The notes below the pieces were generated by a model, which searched no databases, was not told where the DNA came from, and worked only from the letters and a program-made list of their open reading frames with translations. The position numbers and the translations under genes were made by a program. Positions 1 through 5,792 of a stretch of 11,078 nucleotides of DNA are shown here, one piece after another. Each line of letters opens with the position of its first letter. Within the stretch, counting starts at the first letter, position 1. The stretch is from Lysobacteraceae bacterium (GTDB taxonomy: Bacteria; Pseudomonadota; Gammaproteobacteria; Xanthomonadales; Xanthomonadaceae): positions 1-11,078 of the forward strand of contig SEHC01000030.1 of the NCBI GenBank assembly GCA_004173415.1, in the 5' to 3' direction.

Positions 1-402
1 CAGGCCGCAGACGATGAACACCGTGTCCACGTTGGCCGCGATCACCTGCTGGTGGTAGTGCTCGCCGGCGGCGCCGCGCTTGATCGAGGTCCGCCGCGGC
101 AGCAGGGCGACGATCTTCCGGCCTTCGAGCAGCACCCAGTCGCCGACCGCGGCGCGCTGGTGCGAAGGAAAGCGCGGCTTCTGCCATTCGGGCAGGGATT
201 CGGCCTTGAGCGCGGCGTCCGGGCCGTCGGCGACGACGTAGCCGGAACGGTGCTGCTCGCTGACCCGGGCCGGCCGGGCCTGGCCGTGGGCAGCGAACTC
301 GCGCGCCCAGGCCGGGTCCTCGGGCAGGCCGGGATACGGCCAGCCGATCAGGCGCAGGCGGGTGAAGTCGAGGGGTGCGGGAGCGGGAGGGGAGCCGGGC
401 AT
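1..402 (-). CDS. rsgA: Ribosome small-subunit-dependent GTPase A, N-terminal part (cut by window edge)
   Basis: RsgA (YjeQ) is a circularly permuted GTPase that binds the 30S subunit late in assembly and helps release maturation factors. Only the first 134 codons are in the window; the GTPase and zinc-binding domains lie beyond position 1. What is visible is the N-terminal extension and the OB-fold: VGDWVLLEGRKIVALLPRR (about residues 86-104), then TSIKR and the conserved linker QVIAANVDTVFIVCGL (about 119-134) that leads into the GTPase domain. The start at 402 is the first ATG that gives an ordinary RsgA N-terminus. The ATG at 410 is in another frame. The gene is divergent from alaA, with a 100-bp gap. 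The identity is firm from the OB-fold and linker motifs; function is inferred from the family. Confidence 0.93.
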   Translation of the reverse strand, partial: MPGSPPAPAPLDFTRLRLIGWPYPGLPEDPAWAREFAAHGQARPARVSEQHRSGYVVADGPDAALKAESLPEWQKPRFPSHQRAAVGDWVLLEGRKIVALLPRRTSIKRGAAGEHYHQQVIAANVDTVFIVCGL

Positions 403-466
403 GGCCCCATTCTAGGCGGCGAGGCCGCCAATCCCCGCCAATCCCCGCCATTCGGGGCATATCCGC

Positions 467-472
467 TAAGAT
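467..472 (+). promoter_or_regulatory. Candidate -10 element (TAAGAT) for alaA
   Basis: The 100-bp gap between rsgA and alaA (403-502) holds a TAAGAT hexamer about 30 nt before the alaA start. Upstream lie two tandem copies of ATCCCCGCCA (431-450) and a small stem CCCCG/CGGGG (443-447 with 453-457). No convincing -35 box is seen at 17 nt, so this is a weak call based on position and -10 likeness only. Confidence 0.25.
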
Positions 473-502
473 TTCGTCCTCCCCACGTCCCAGTACACGC
501 CG

Positions 503-1798
503 ATGTCGACCCCGCCGACCCACAAGCCGTCCAGCGGCGTACTCGCGACCCGCGAGCGCCTGTCCGAGGTCCGTTACGAGATCCGCGGTGAACTGGCCCG
601 GCGGGCCCGCGACCTGGAAGCCCAGGGCCGCAGCCTGATCAAGTTGAACATCGGCAATCCCGGCGCGTTCGGTTTCCGCGCCCCGCCGCACCTGCAACAG
701 GCGATCACCGGCGACATCGACCATACCGACCCCTACACCCACCAGCAGGGCCTGCCGGCCGCGCGCGAGGCCATCGCCGCCGCCTATGCGCGCCGCGGCA
801 TGCCCAACGCAGAGGCGGACCGCGTGTTCCTCGGCAACGGGGTCAGCGAACTGATCGACCTGTCCCTGCGCGCCCTGCTCAACCCCGGCGACGAAGTGCT
901 GGTGCCTTCGCCCGACTATCCACTGTGGTCGGCGGCCACCATCCTCAACGACGGCCGCCCGGTGTACTACCGCTGCGACCCCGGCAACGACTTCCTGCCC
1001 GATCCGGCCGAGATCGAGACCCTGGTGTCCTCGCGCACCCGCGCCATCGTCCTGATCAACCCCAACAACCCGACCGGCGCGACCTATCCGCGCCCGCTGC
1101 TGGAGCGCATCGTCGCCATCGCCGCCAAGCACAGGCTGCTGCTGATGGTCGACGAGATCTACGACCAGGTGCTGTACGACCAGGCGACCTTCGAGCCGGT
1201 CGCGCCACTGGCCGGCGAGGTGCCGTGCATCACCTTCAGCGGCCTGAGCAAGGTCCACCGCGCCTGCGGCTGGCGGGTGGGCTGGGCGCTGCTGTCGGGC
1301 GATGGCGCGGCGGTCGGCAACCTGCACCACGCCATGGACCTGCTCGGCGCGCTGCGCCTGTGCGCCAACGTCCCCGGCCAGTACGCGATCGAGGCGGCGG
1401 TCAACGGCCCGGACACGATTTCCGCGCTGTGCGCGCCGGGTGGACGGCTGTACGAAACCCGCCGCGCGGTGATCGAGGCCTGCGCGGCCAGCGAGCACCT
1501 GGAACTGGTCGCGCCGGCCGGTGCGCTGTACGCCTTCCCGGCCGTGGTCGGGGCGGCGGCCAAGGGCTTCGACGACCACGATTTCGCCCTGGAACTGATG
1601 GAGAGCGAAGGTGTGCTGGTGGTCCCGGGTTCGAGCTTCAACGTGCCCTACCGCAACCATTTCCGGGTCACCCTGCTGCCCGAGGCGGCGACCATGCGCG
1701 AAGTGTTCGCGCGCATCGACCGGGTGCTGTCGCGGCGCGCCGAAGCGGTGTCGAAAGTAGTGCCGATCAAGTCGAAATCTCGGCCTGCGGCGGCTTGA
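503..1798 (+). CDS. alaA: Alanine/aspartate-type aminotransferase, AlaA family (PLP-dependent, fold type I)
   Basis: Predicted cytosolic PLP enzyme of 431 aa that makes alanine from pyruvate using glutamate as amino donor, as E. coli AlaA does. Residues seen: LNIGNPGAFGF (48-58); GNGVSELI (111-118); PDYPLW (137-142) for stacking on the cofactor; INPNNPTG (185-192); DEIYD (217-221); SGLSKVHRACGWRVGW (246-261), whose Lys250 is the expected Schiff-base lysine; APGGRLYE (311-318); and NHFRVTLLP (385-393), whose Arg388 should bind the substrate carboxylate. Collinearity with E. coli AlaA (about 405 aa) is close throughout. The extra length is a short N-terminal lead and a basic C-terminal tail (about 410-431). 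The ATG at 503 lacks a strong Shine-Dalgarno, but the family alignment begins soon after it. Preference for alanine over aspartate or other amino acids is inferred. Confidence 0.9.
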   Translation: MSTPPTHKPSSGVLATRERLSEVRYEIRGELARRARDLEAQGRSLIKLNIGNPGAFGFRAPPHLQQAITGDIDHTDPYTHQQGLPAAREAIAAAYARRGMPNAEADRVFLGNGVSELIDLSLRALLNPGDEVLVPSPDYPLWSAATILNDGRPVYYRCDPGNDFLPDPAEIETLVSSRTRAIVLINPNNPTGATYPRPLLERIVAIAAKHRLLLMVDEIYDQVLYDQATFEPVAPLAGEVPCITFSGLSKVHRACGWRVGWALLSGDGAAVGNLHHAMDLLGALRLCANVPGQYAIEAAVNGPDTISALCAPGGRLYETRRAVIEACAASEHLELVAPAGALYAFPAVVGAAAKGFDDHDFALELMESEGVLVVPGSSFNVPYRNHFRVTLLPEAATMREVFARIDRVLSRRAEAVSKVVPIKSKSRPAAA

Positions 1799-1802
1799 TC
1801 CC

Positions 1803-1949
1803 TTCCGCCGTCATCCACGAAGACTGGCACCCAGTGACTTGGCTCGCCGCGGAAGACGGCTGCAGGCCCACCAAGGGCAAGAACCTTGAAGTCACCGGGT
1901 TCCCTCCTTGGCGGGCCTTGCCACCGCCGCATGGCGGGTCATGACGGAA
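1803..1949. repeat. Degenerate palindromic intergenic repeat (MITE/REP-like)
   Basis: The gap between alaA and the SGNH hydrolase is a nested imperfect palindrome. Outer arms: TTCCGCCGTCAT (1803-1814) against the reverse complement of ATGACGGAA (1941-1949), with a 3-nt insertion on the left. Inner arms: ACCCAGTGACTT (1829-1840) against AAGTCACCGGGT (1889-1900), complementary at 11 of 12 positions. The apex is a CAAGG/CCTTG stem (1872-1876 with 1884-1888). A side stem CCGCC-GCAT-GGCGG (1924-1937) sits in the right arm. No coding potential is evident. Similar elements are dispersed in xanthomonad genomes (recalled knowledge, not searched). Its right end supplies the probable ribosome-binding site of the next gene. 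Confidence 0.6.
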
Positions 1950-1954
1950 CCGAT

Positions 1955-2605
1955 ATGGCGGAGATCCCACTTCAGCGCACAAACCACGACGCGGTCGAAC
2001 TTCGATTCCTCGCCCTGGGCGATTCCTACACCATCGGCGAAGGCGTGGCCGAATCCGGGCGCTGGCCGGTGCAGCTGGCCCGTGCCCTGCGCGCCGACGG
2101 CATTCCCATGGCCGACCCGCAGATCATCGCCCGGACCGGATGGACCACCGACGAGCTGGACGCTGCGATCGACGCGGCCGCACCGCTGCCGGGCTACGAC
2201 CTGGTCAGCCTGCTGGTCGGGGTCAACAACCAGTACCGGGGACGCAGCGTGGACGAATACCGCCTGCAGTTTGCCGCGCTGCTGGAACGCGCGGTGGGGT
2301 TCGCCCAGGGCCGTCGCGACCGCGTGCTGGTGCTGTCCATCCCCGACTGGGGCGTGACCCCCTTCGCCCGGCAGGGCGGCCACGATGCGCAGGCCATCGC
2401 CGTGCAGATCGATGCGTTCAATGCAGCCGCCCGCCAGGCCTGCGGGGCGCGCGGCGTTGCCTTCCTCGACATCACGCCGATCAGCCGCGCACGTGGCGCC
2501 GAGCCGGCGATGCTGGCCGACGACGGGCTGCATCCTTCGGCCAGCCTGTATAACGAATGGATGCGGCTGGTGCTTCCGGTCGCGCGCGCCATGGAAGCCC
2601 GATGA
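1955..2605 (+). CDS. SGNH/GDSL-family hydrolase
   Basis: A 216-aa SGNH-fold hydrolase, probably an esterase or lipase-like enzyme acting on ester-linked acyl or acetyl groups; the true substrate is unknown. Block I is LALGDSYTIGEG (19-30) with nucleophile Ser24. Gly62 in RTGWTTDEL is the block II oxyanion glycine. Block III is LVGVNNQYRG (87-96), with Asn in place of the usual Asp of GxND. Block V is DDGLHPS (189-195), giving Asp190 and His193 of the catalytic triad. No signal peptide is seen, so it should be cytosolic. The start at 1955 is chosen because GGAA lies 5 nt upstream and the protein then begins near block I. In-frame alternatives at 1886 (TTG) and 1931 (ATG, in the loop of a repeat stem) lie inside the repeat element. 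Its stop overlaps the next start (ATGA), so the two genes are translationally coupled. Confidence 0.85.
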   Translation: MAEIPLQRTNHDAVELRFLALGDSYTIGEGVAESGRWPVQLARALRADGIPMADPQIIARTGWTTDELDAAIDAAAPLPGYDLVSLLVGVNNQYRGRSVDEYRLQFAALLERAVGFAQGRRDRVLVLSIPDWGVTPFARQGGHDAQAIAVQIDAFNAAARQACGARGVAFLDITPISRARGAEPAMLADDGLHPSASLYNEWMRLVLPVARAMEAR

Positions 2606-3300
2606 GTCATTCCCCCACCCAGCCGTTCGACGCCGCCACCGCCACCCGCATCGCCAGCGCCTACCTGCCGCTCCACCCGCTGGGCAACCGCTGGGACTAC
2701 TACTACAGCCGGGCCAAGCTGGGCAGCGACCCGCTGTACCCGGGCGTGCTGCAGGCCCTGCGCGGCAGCACTGCGCCGGTGCTGGACCTGGGCTGCGGGC
2801 TGGGCCTGCTGGCCCATGCGCTGCGCCTGGACGGCCAGGCCATGGCCTACCGCGGCGTGGACAACGACGCGGCCAAGATCGCGCGCGCCCAGCAGGTGGC
2901 CGGGCGCAACGCATTGGCCGACGCGGTGTTCGAAGTCGTCGACCTGGCCGCCGGGCCGCCCGCGCACCGCGGCAGCGTGGCGATCCTGGACGTGCTCCAG
3001 TACCTCACCGCCGAGCAGCAGCAGCGCTTGCTGGCCGATACGATCGGCATGCTCGAGCCGGGCGCGCGCCTGGTCATCCGCACCGCGCTGGGCGACGAGA
3101 GCCGGCGCGGCCGCACCAGCCGCATCACCGACCGGCTGGCCAACCTGATCGGCTGGATGCAGTTCCGGCCCCGCTGCTATCCCGATGCCGGGGCGATCCG
3201 CGCGCAGTTGCAGGCGGCCGGGCTGGAGACCACGTTCTCGCCGCTGTACGGCAACACCCCGTTCAACAACTGGCTGATCGTGGCGACAAGATCGTTGTAG
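2602..3300 (+). CDS. Class I SAM-dependent methyltransferase
   Basis: A 232-aa Rossmann-fold methyltransferase. Motif I is PVLDLGCGLGLLAHAL (59-74), motif II is YRGVDND (83-89, acidic residue for the SAM ribose), and the motif IV/V region is VAILDVLQYL (126-135) followed by LEPGARLVIRTAL (151-163). The N-terminus (YLPLHPLGNRWDYYYSRAKL, 21-40) is aromatic and probably part of the acceptor site. The start at 2602 overlaps the hydrolase stop by 4 nt and has GGAAG 4 nt upstream; an earlier in-frame ATG at 2557 lies inside the hydrolase gene and is less likely. The last two codons, TTG TAG, fall inside the left arm of the REP pair, so the C-terminal Leu and the stop come from repeat sequence. The acceptor cannot be told from sequence. 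It loosely recalls methyltransferases of aryl-polyene/xanthomonadin clusters, but none of the other cluster genes is here. Confidence 0.85.
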   Translation: MSHSPTQPFDAATATRIASAYLPLHPLGNRWDYYYSRAKLGSDPLYPGVLQALRGSTAPVLDLGCGLGLLAHALRLDGQAMAYRGVDNDAAKIARAQQVAGRNALADAVFEVVDLAAGPPAHRGSVAILDVLQYLTAEQQQRLLADTIGMLEPGARLVIRTALGDESRRGRTSRITDRLANLIGWMQFRPRCYPDAGAIRAQLQAAGLETTFSPLYGNTPFNNWLIVATRSL

Positions 3301-3387
3301 GAGCTGCGTAAGCCGCGACCAGGGAAATTGGGACTGGGTATCGCGTCCGGCGAAAGTATCCGGTCGCAGCTTACGCAGCTCCTACAA
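3295..3387. repeat. Inverted pair of GTAG-type REP sequences (REPIN-like)
   Basis: Two 26-bp arms, 3295-3320 and 3362-3387, are inverted copies of one another, matching at 25 of 26 positions and separated by 41 nt. Each arm begins TTGTAGGAGCTGCG and carries its own short imperfect stem (GCTGC-GTAA-GC[C/T]GC). This is the layout of GTAG-headed REP elements (such as the SMAG repeats of Stenotrophomonas) mobilised in trans by RAYT transposases; no RAYT gene is in the window. In RNA the spacer can add a further stem through G-U pairs (3332-3341 with 3356-3365). Lying between convergent genes, it could also act as a bidirectional terminator or mRNA stabiliser. Confidence 0.85.
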
Positions 3388-3435
3388 CAGCCCCTACAAC
3401 AGCCCCTACAACAGCTCTTACAACAGCTCTTACAA
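3376..3435 (-). repeat. Five tandem copies of a 12-bp unit, the head of the REP element
   Basis: On the minus strand the units read TTGTAAGAGCTG twice, TTGTAGGGGCTG twice, then TTGTAGGAGCTG, which runs straight into the right REP arm. The unit is therefore the GTAG-bearing head of the REP, repeated five times, with a further half unit (GAGCTG, 3436-3441) inside the deacetylase gene. The outermost unit provides the final Leu codon and TAA stop of the deacetylase. The left REP arm has only one copy of this head. Confidence 0.9.
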
Positions 3436-4227
3436 CAGCTCTTCGGGAAGCACGGCGCGATAACCGCGCTCGTCCAGCGCCCGCAGCACGCCTTCGACGA
3501 TCGCCAGGTTGTTGCCATGCGGCGCGCCTTCGTGCAGCAGCACGATCGCGCCGGGCCGCAGGTCCTCGACGATGCGCGCGACCACCTTGTCCGGCTGGCC
3601 GGCGACCCCGTCGAAACCGCGCGCGCTCCAGGCCACGCGGGCCAGGCCGTGCTTTTTCAGCGACGCCGACAGGAACGGGTTGGCCATGCCGACCACCGCG
3701 CGGAACCAGCGCGGCGCCTGGCCGGTGAGCTCGCGCAGGGTCGCTTGCGCCCGGTCCACCTGCGCGGCCATGCGCCGCGGCCCCAGCGCCCAGAACCAGG
3801 CCTGCGGATGCGAGAAGCTGTGGTTGCCGATGCCATGGCCGCGACGCAGGATCTCGCGCGCCAGTTCCGGCCGGGCGGCGGCGCGCTCGGCGACCAGGAA
3901 GAAGGTCGCCCGGGCCTGGTGCCGGTCGAGCAGGTCCAGCAGCGCCGCAGTTTCCGGCGACGGGCCGTCGTCCACCGTCAGCCACACCGCATTCGCGGTG
4001 ATCGGCAGGCGGCTGAGCACCGGACTGAACAACCGCGACTGCGGGCGCATCGTGCCCCACAGCAACAGCATGTGGACCGCGAACAGGCCGGCCAGGCCGG
4101 GCGCCCAGCCCCACTTCCACCAGGCCAGGGCCACCCCCGCATGCAGGCCCAACGCCAGCCAGATCCACGCGTGCGGCCGTCGCGGCACGCGGTGCAGGTG
4201 GCCCTTCAGTGTTTCGGGGGTGGTCAT
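3430..4227 (-). CDS. Membrane-anchored polysaccharide deacetylase (NodB / CE4 family)
   Basis: A 265-aa protein with two hydrophobic segments near the N-terminus (about 20-37 and 42-58) followed by a NodB-homology domain, so it is probably inner-membrane anchored. CE4 enzymes remove N-acetyl groups from amino-sugar polymers or glycolipids with a metal ion. Seen: motif 1 TVDDGPS (84-90), Asp86 base and Asp87 metal ligand; motif 2 HSFSHP (136-141), His136 and His140 metal ligands; motif 3 as WFRAVVGMANP (174-184), where Arg176 is kept but the usual RxPxG/Y pattern is not; motif 4 VAWSARGFD (198-206); motif 5 LLHEG (230-234) with catalytic His232. The catalytic set thus looks intact with an atypical motif 3. 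The end ELL-stop runs into the REP-derived tandem repeat. It is convergent with the methyltransferase and divergent from the glutaredoxin gene. The substrate is unknown. Confidence 0.85.
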   Translation of the reverse strand: MTTPETLKGHLHRVPRRPHAWIWLALGLHAGVALAWWKWGWAPGLAGLFAVHMLLLWGTMRPQSRLFSPVLSRLPITANAVWLTVDDGPSPETAALLDLLDRHQARATFFLVAERAAARPELAREILRRGHGIGNHSFSHPQAWFWALGPRRMAAQVDRAQATLRELTGQAPRWFRAVVGMANPFLSASLKKHGLARVAWSARGFDGVAGQPDKVVARIVEDLRPGAIVLLHEGAPHGNNLAIVEGVLRALDERGYRAVLPEELL

Positions 4228-4249
4228 GCCGCAATCATGCCACGCAGCG

Positions 4250-4255
4250 TAAAAT
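4250..4255 (+). promoter_or_regulatory. Candidate -10 element (TAAAAT) for the glutaredoxin fusion gene
   Basis: The 59-bp gap between the divergent deacetylase and glutaredoxin genes (4228-4286) contains TAAAAT about 31 nt before the ATG at 4287. It is the only AT-rich stretch there. A -35 match is not obvious, so this is tentative. Confidence 0.3.
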
Positions 4256-4286
4256 CACCGCTTCCCATGCAAACCGGTAAGCCCTG

Positions 4287-5213
4287 ATGTCCCTCGACCC
4301 CGCACTGCGTTCGCGCATCGAATCCCTGCTCCAATCCAACCGCGTGGTCTTGTTCATGAAGGGCCAGCCGAACATGCCGCAATGCGGCTTCTCGGCCAAG
4401 GCGGTCGGCGCGCTGTCGGCGCTGGACATCGACTACGCCCACGTCAACGTGCTGGCCGACCAGGAAATCCGCGAAGGCATCAAGGCCTACGGCGACTGGC
4501 CGACCATCCCGCAGCTGTACATCGACGGCGAACTGGTCGGCGGCAGCGACATCATCGAGCAGATGAGCAACTCGGGCGAACTGGCCTCGCTGCTCGGCGT
4601 GGCCGCGCCCGACCGCAGCCCGCCGGCGATCACGGTGACCCCGGCGGCCGCGGAAATGCTGTCCAACGCCGCCGCCGATGCCGGCCCCGGTGGCGCCCTG
4701 TCGCTGTCGATCAACGCGCAGTTCCAGCCCAACTTCCAGCTGGCCCAGTACGACGCCAACGCCATCGCCGCCGAATCCAATGGCGTGCGCATCCAGTTCG
4801 ACCTGGCCAGCGCGCGCCGCGCCGACGGCATCACCATCGACTGGGTCGACGACATCCGCGGCAAGGGCCTGGCCATCGACAACCCGAACGCACCCAAGCC
4901 GGTGCAGGCGCTGGCCCCGGCCGACGCCGGCGCGCGTGCGGCCGCCGGCGAAGTCATCCTGGTCGACGTGCGCCCGGAAGAAGAACGCGCGCTGGCCCCG
5001 GCGCCCGTGCCGGTGCGCAGCTTCGACGGCAACGGCCGCGCCGCGCTGGAGGCGTTGCCGAAGGACACCGCGCTGGCCTTCCTCTGCCGCAGCGGCGGAC
5101 GCAGCCAACAGGCGGCCGAAGAATTCCGCGCACTGGGTTTCACCAATGTCTCCAACGTCGCCGGCGGCACCAATGCCTGGGCCGACGTGGATCCGTCCAT
5201 CAGCAAGTATTGA
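4287..5213 (+). CDS. Monothiol glutaredoxin (Grx4/GrxD type) fused to an IscA-like domain and a rhodanese
   Basis: A 308-aa cytosolic protein with three domains. (1) Residues 1-105 are a CGFS monothiol glutaredoxin: Cys33 in PQCGFS, WPTIPQLYIDGELVGGSD (71-88) with the cis-Pro and glutathione-binding residues. Such proteins carry or transfer [2Fe-2S] clusters with glutathione and often partner with BolA. (2) Residues about 115-202 resemble A-type Fe-S carriers (IscA/HesB): ITVTPAAAEML at the start, then SNGVRIQFD, TIDWVDDIRGKGLAIDNPNAP at the end; but none of the three ligand cysteines is present. (3) Residues about 215-308 are a rhodanese domain, VILVDVRPEEE (223-233) and active-site loop CRSGGRS (267-273). 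Cys33 and Cys267 are the only cysteines in the protein. Glutaredoxin-rhodanese fusions occur in gammaproteobacteria; a role in Fe-S or sulfur handling is inferred. Confidence 0.9.
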   Translation: MSLDPALRSRIESLLQSNRVVLFMKGQPNMPQCGFSAKAVGALSALDIDYAHVNVLADQEIREGIKAYGDWPTIPQLYIDGELVGGSDIIEQMSNSGELASLLGVAAPDRSPPAITVTPAAAEMLSNAAADAGPGGALSLSINAQFQPNFQLAQYDANAIAAESNGVRIQFDLASARRADGITIDWVDDIRGKGLAIDNPNAPKPVQALAPADAGARAAAGEVILVDVRPEEERALAPAPVPVRSFDGNGRAALEALPKDTALAFLCRSGGRSQQAAEEFRALGFTNVSNVAGGTNAWADVDPSISKY

Positions 5214-5218
5214 CCCGG

Positions 5219-5235
5219 GCGCGCGGCGTGCGCGC
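5219..5235. terminator. Possible GC-rich hairpin between convergent genes
   Basis: The 36-bp gap after the glutaredoxin fusion stop (5213) and before the DUF924 stop (5250) holds GCGCGC-GGCGT-GCGCGC. There is no T-run on either side, so it is at best a weak or Rho-assisted terminator; the call rests on position between convergent genes. Confidence 0.3.
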
Positions 5236-5249
5236 AAGCACGACCCGGC

Positions 5250-5792
5250 TCAGCCGCTGAAGCCGCCGCCGGCCAGGTAATCCCGTTCTTCCTGGGTGGA
5301 CTCCCGCCCCAGGGCCGCGTTGCGGTGCGGGAATCGCCCGAACCGCGCGATCAGGTCGCGATGCAGGACCGCGTATTTCATCAGTTCCGCATCGCCGATC
5401 CCGGCGAACAGCGCCATCGCCTTTTCCTGGTCGGCAAGCTGCTCGGAATGCTCGAACGGCAGGTAGAAGAACATCCGCAGCGCCGGCTCGACCGTCAGGT
5501 CGAAACCGGCCGCGATCGCGCGCCGCGCGTGCTGCCGGGCCAGGCCGTCGGTGGCATAGGAATGGGCGGTGCCGCGATAGGCGTTGCGCGGGAACTGGTC
5601 CAGCAGGATCAACAGGGCCAGCGCCCCCTCGGCCGAGTCCATCCATTGCGCGTGTTCACCACGCGCGGCGGCCATGTGCGTGGCTTCGAAGCGTTCGCGG
5701 AAGCCCGCATCGAAACCCGCGTCGCTGGCGAACCAGCGCTGCGGACCGGCCGACTGCCAGAACTCCAGCACCGCCGTGGCCTCGCCGGTCAT
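5250..5792 (-). CDS. DUF924 family protein
   Basis: A 180-aa protein of the DUF924 family, whose biochemical role is not established; the fold is thought to be all-helical and TPR-like. Hallmarks seen: VLEFWQSAGPQRWF (8-21), LLILLDQFPRNAYRGT (60-75), FATD-like SYATDGLAR (78-86), FFYLPFEHSE (107-116), and FGRFPHRNAALGREST (145-160). These are the family's most conserved blocks and the length is typical. The start at 5792 gives the usual family N-terminus and overlaps the upstream cyclase stop as ATGA; a longer reading frame goes back to 5987 but lies within the cyclase gene. No signal peptide or membrane segment is seen. The overlap implies co-translation with the cyclase. Family assignment is firm; function unknown. 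Confidence 0.88.
   Translation of the reverse strand: MTGEATAVLEFWQSAGPQRWFASDAGFDAGFRERFEATHMAAARGEHAQWMDSAEGALALLILLDQFPRNAYRGTAHSYATDGLARQHARRAIAAGFDLTVEPALRMFFYLPFEHSEQLADQEKAMALFAGIGDAELMKYAVLHRDLIARFGRFPHRNAALGRESTQEERDYLAGGGFSG

Noticed and set aside
52..591. Plus-strand frame of 179 codons over rsgA and the start of alaA
   Set aside because: Antisense to the conserved RsgA OB-fold and overlapping alaA in another frame; no support.
3376..3435. CRISPR-like short repeats
   Set aside because: Units are 12 bp and contiguous with no spacers; they derive from the REP head.
3328..4287. A 319-codon plus-strand frame over the deacetylase gene
   Set aside because: Begins inside the REP element and its N-terminus is just the tandem repeat translated (QPLQQ-type); the opposite strand carries the CE4 motifs.
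4224..5237. A 337-codon minus-strand frame antisense to the glutaredoxin fusion
   Set aside because: Composition is the mirror of the real gene, with no motif. The sense frame has three clear domain matches.
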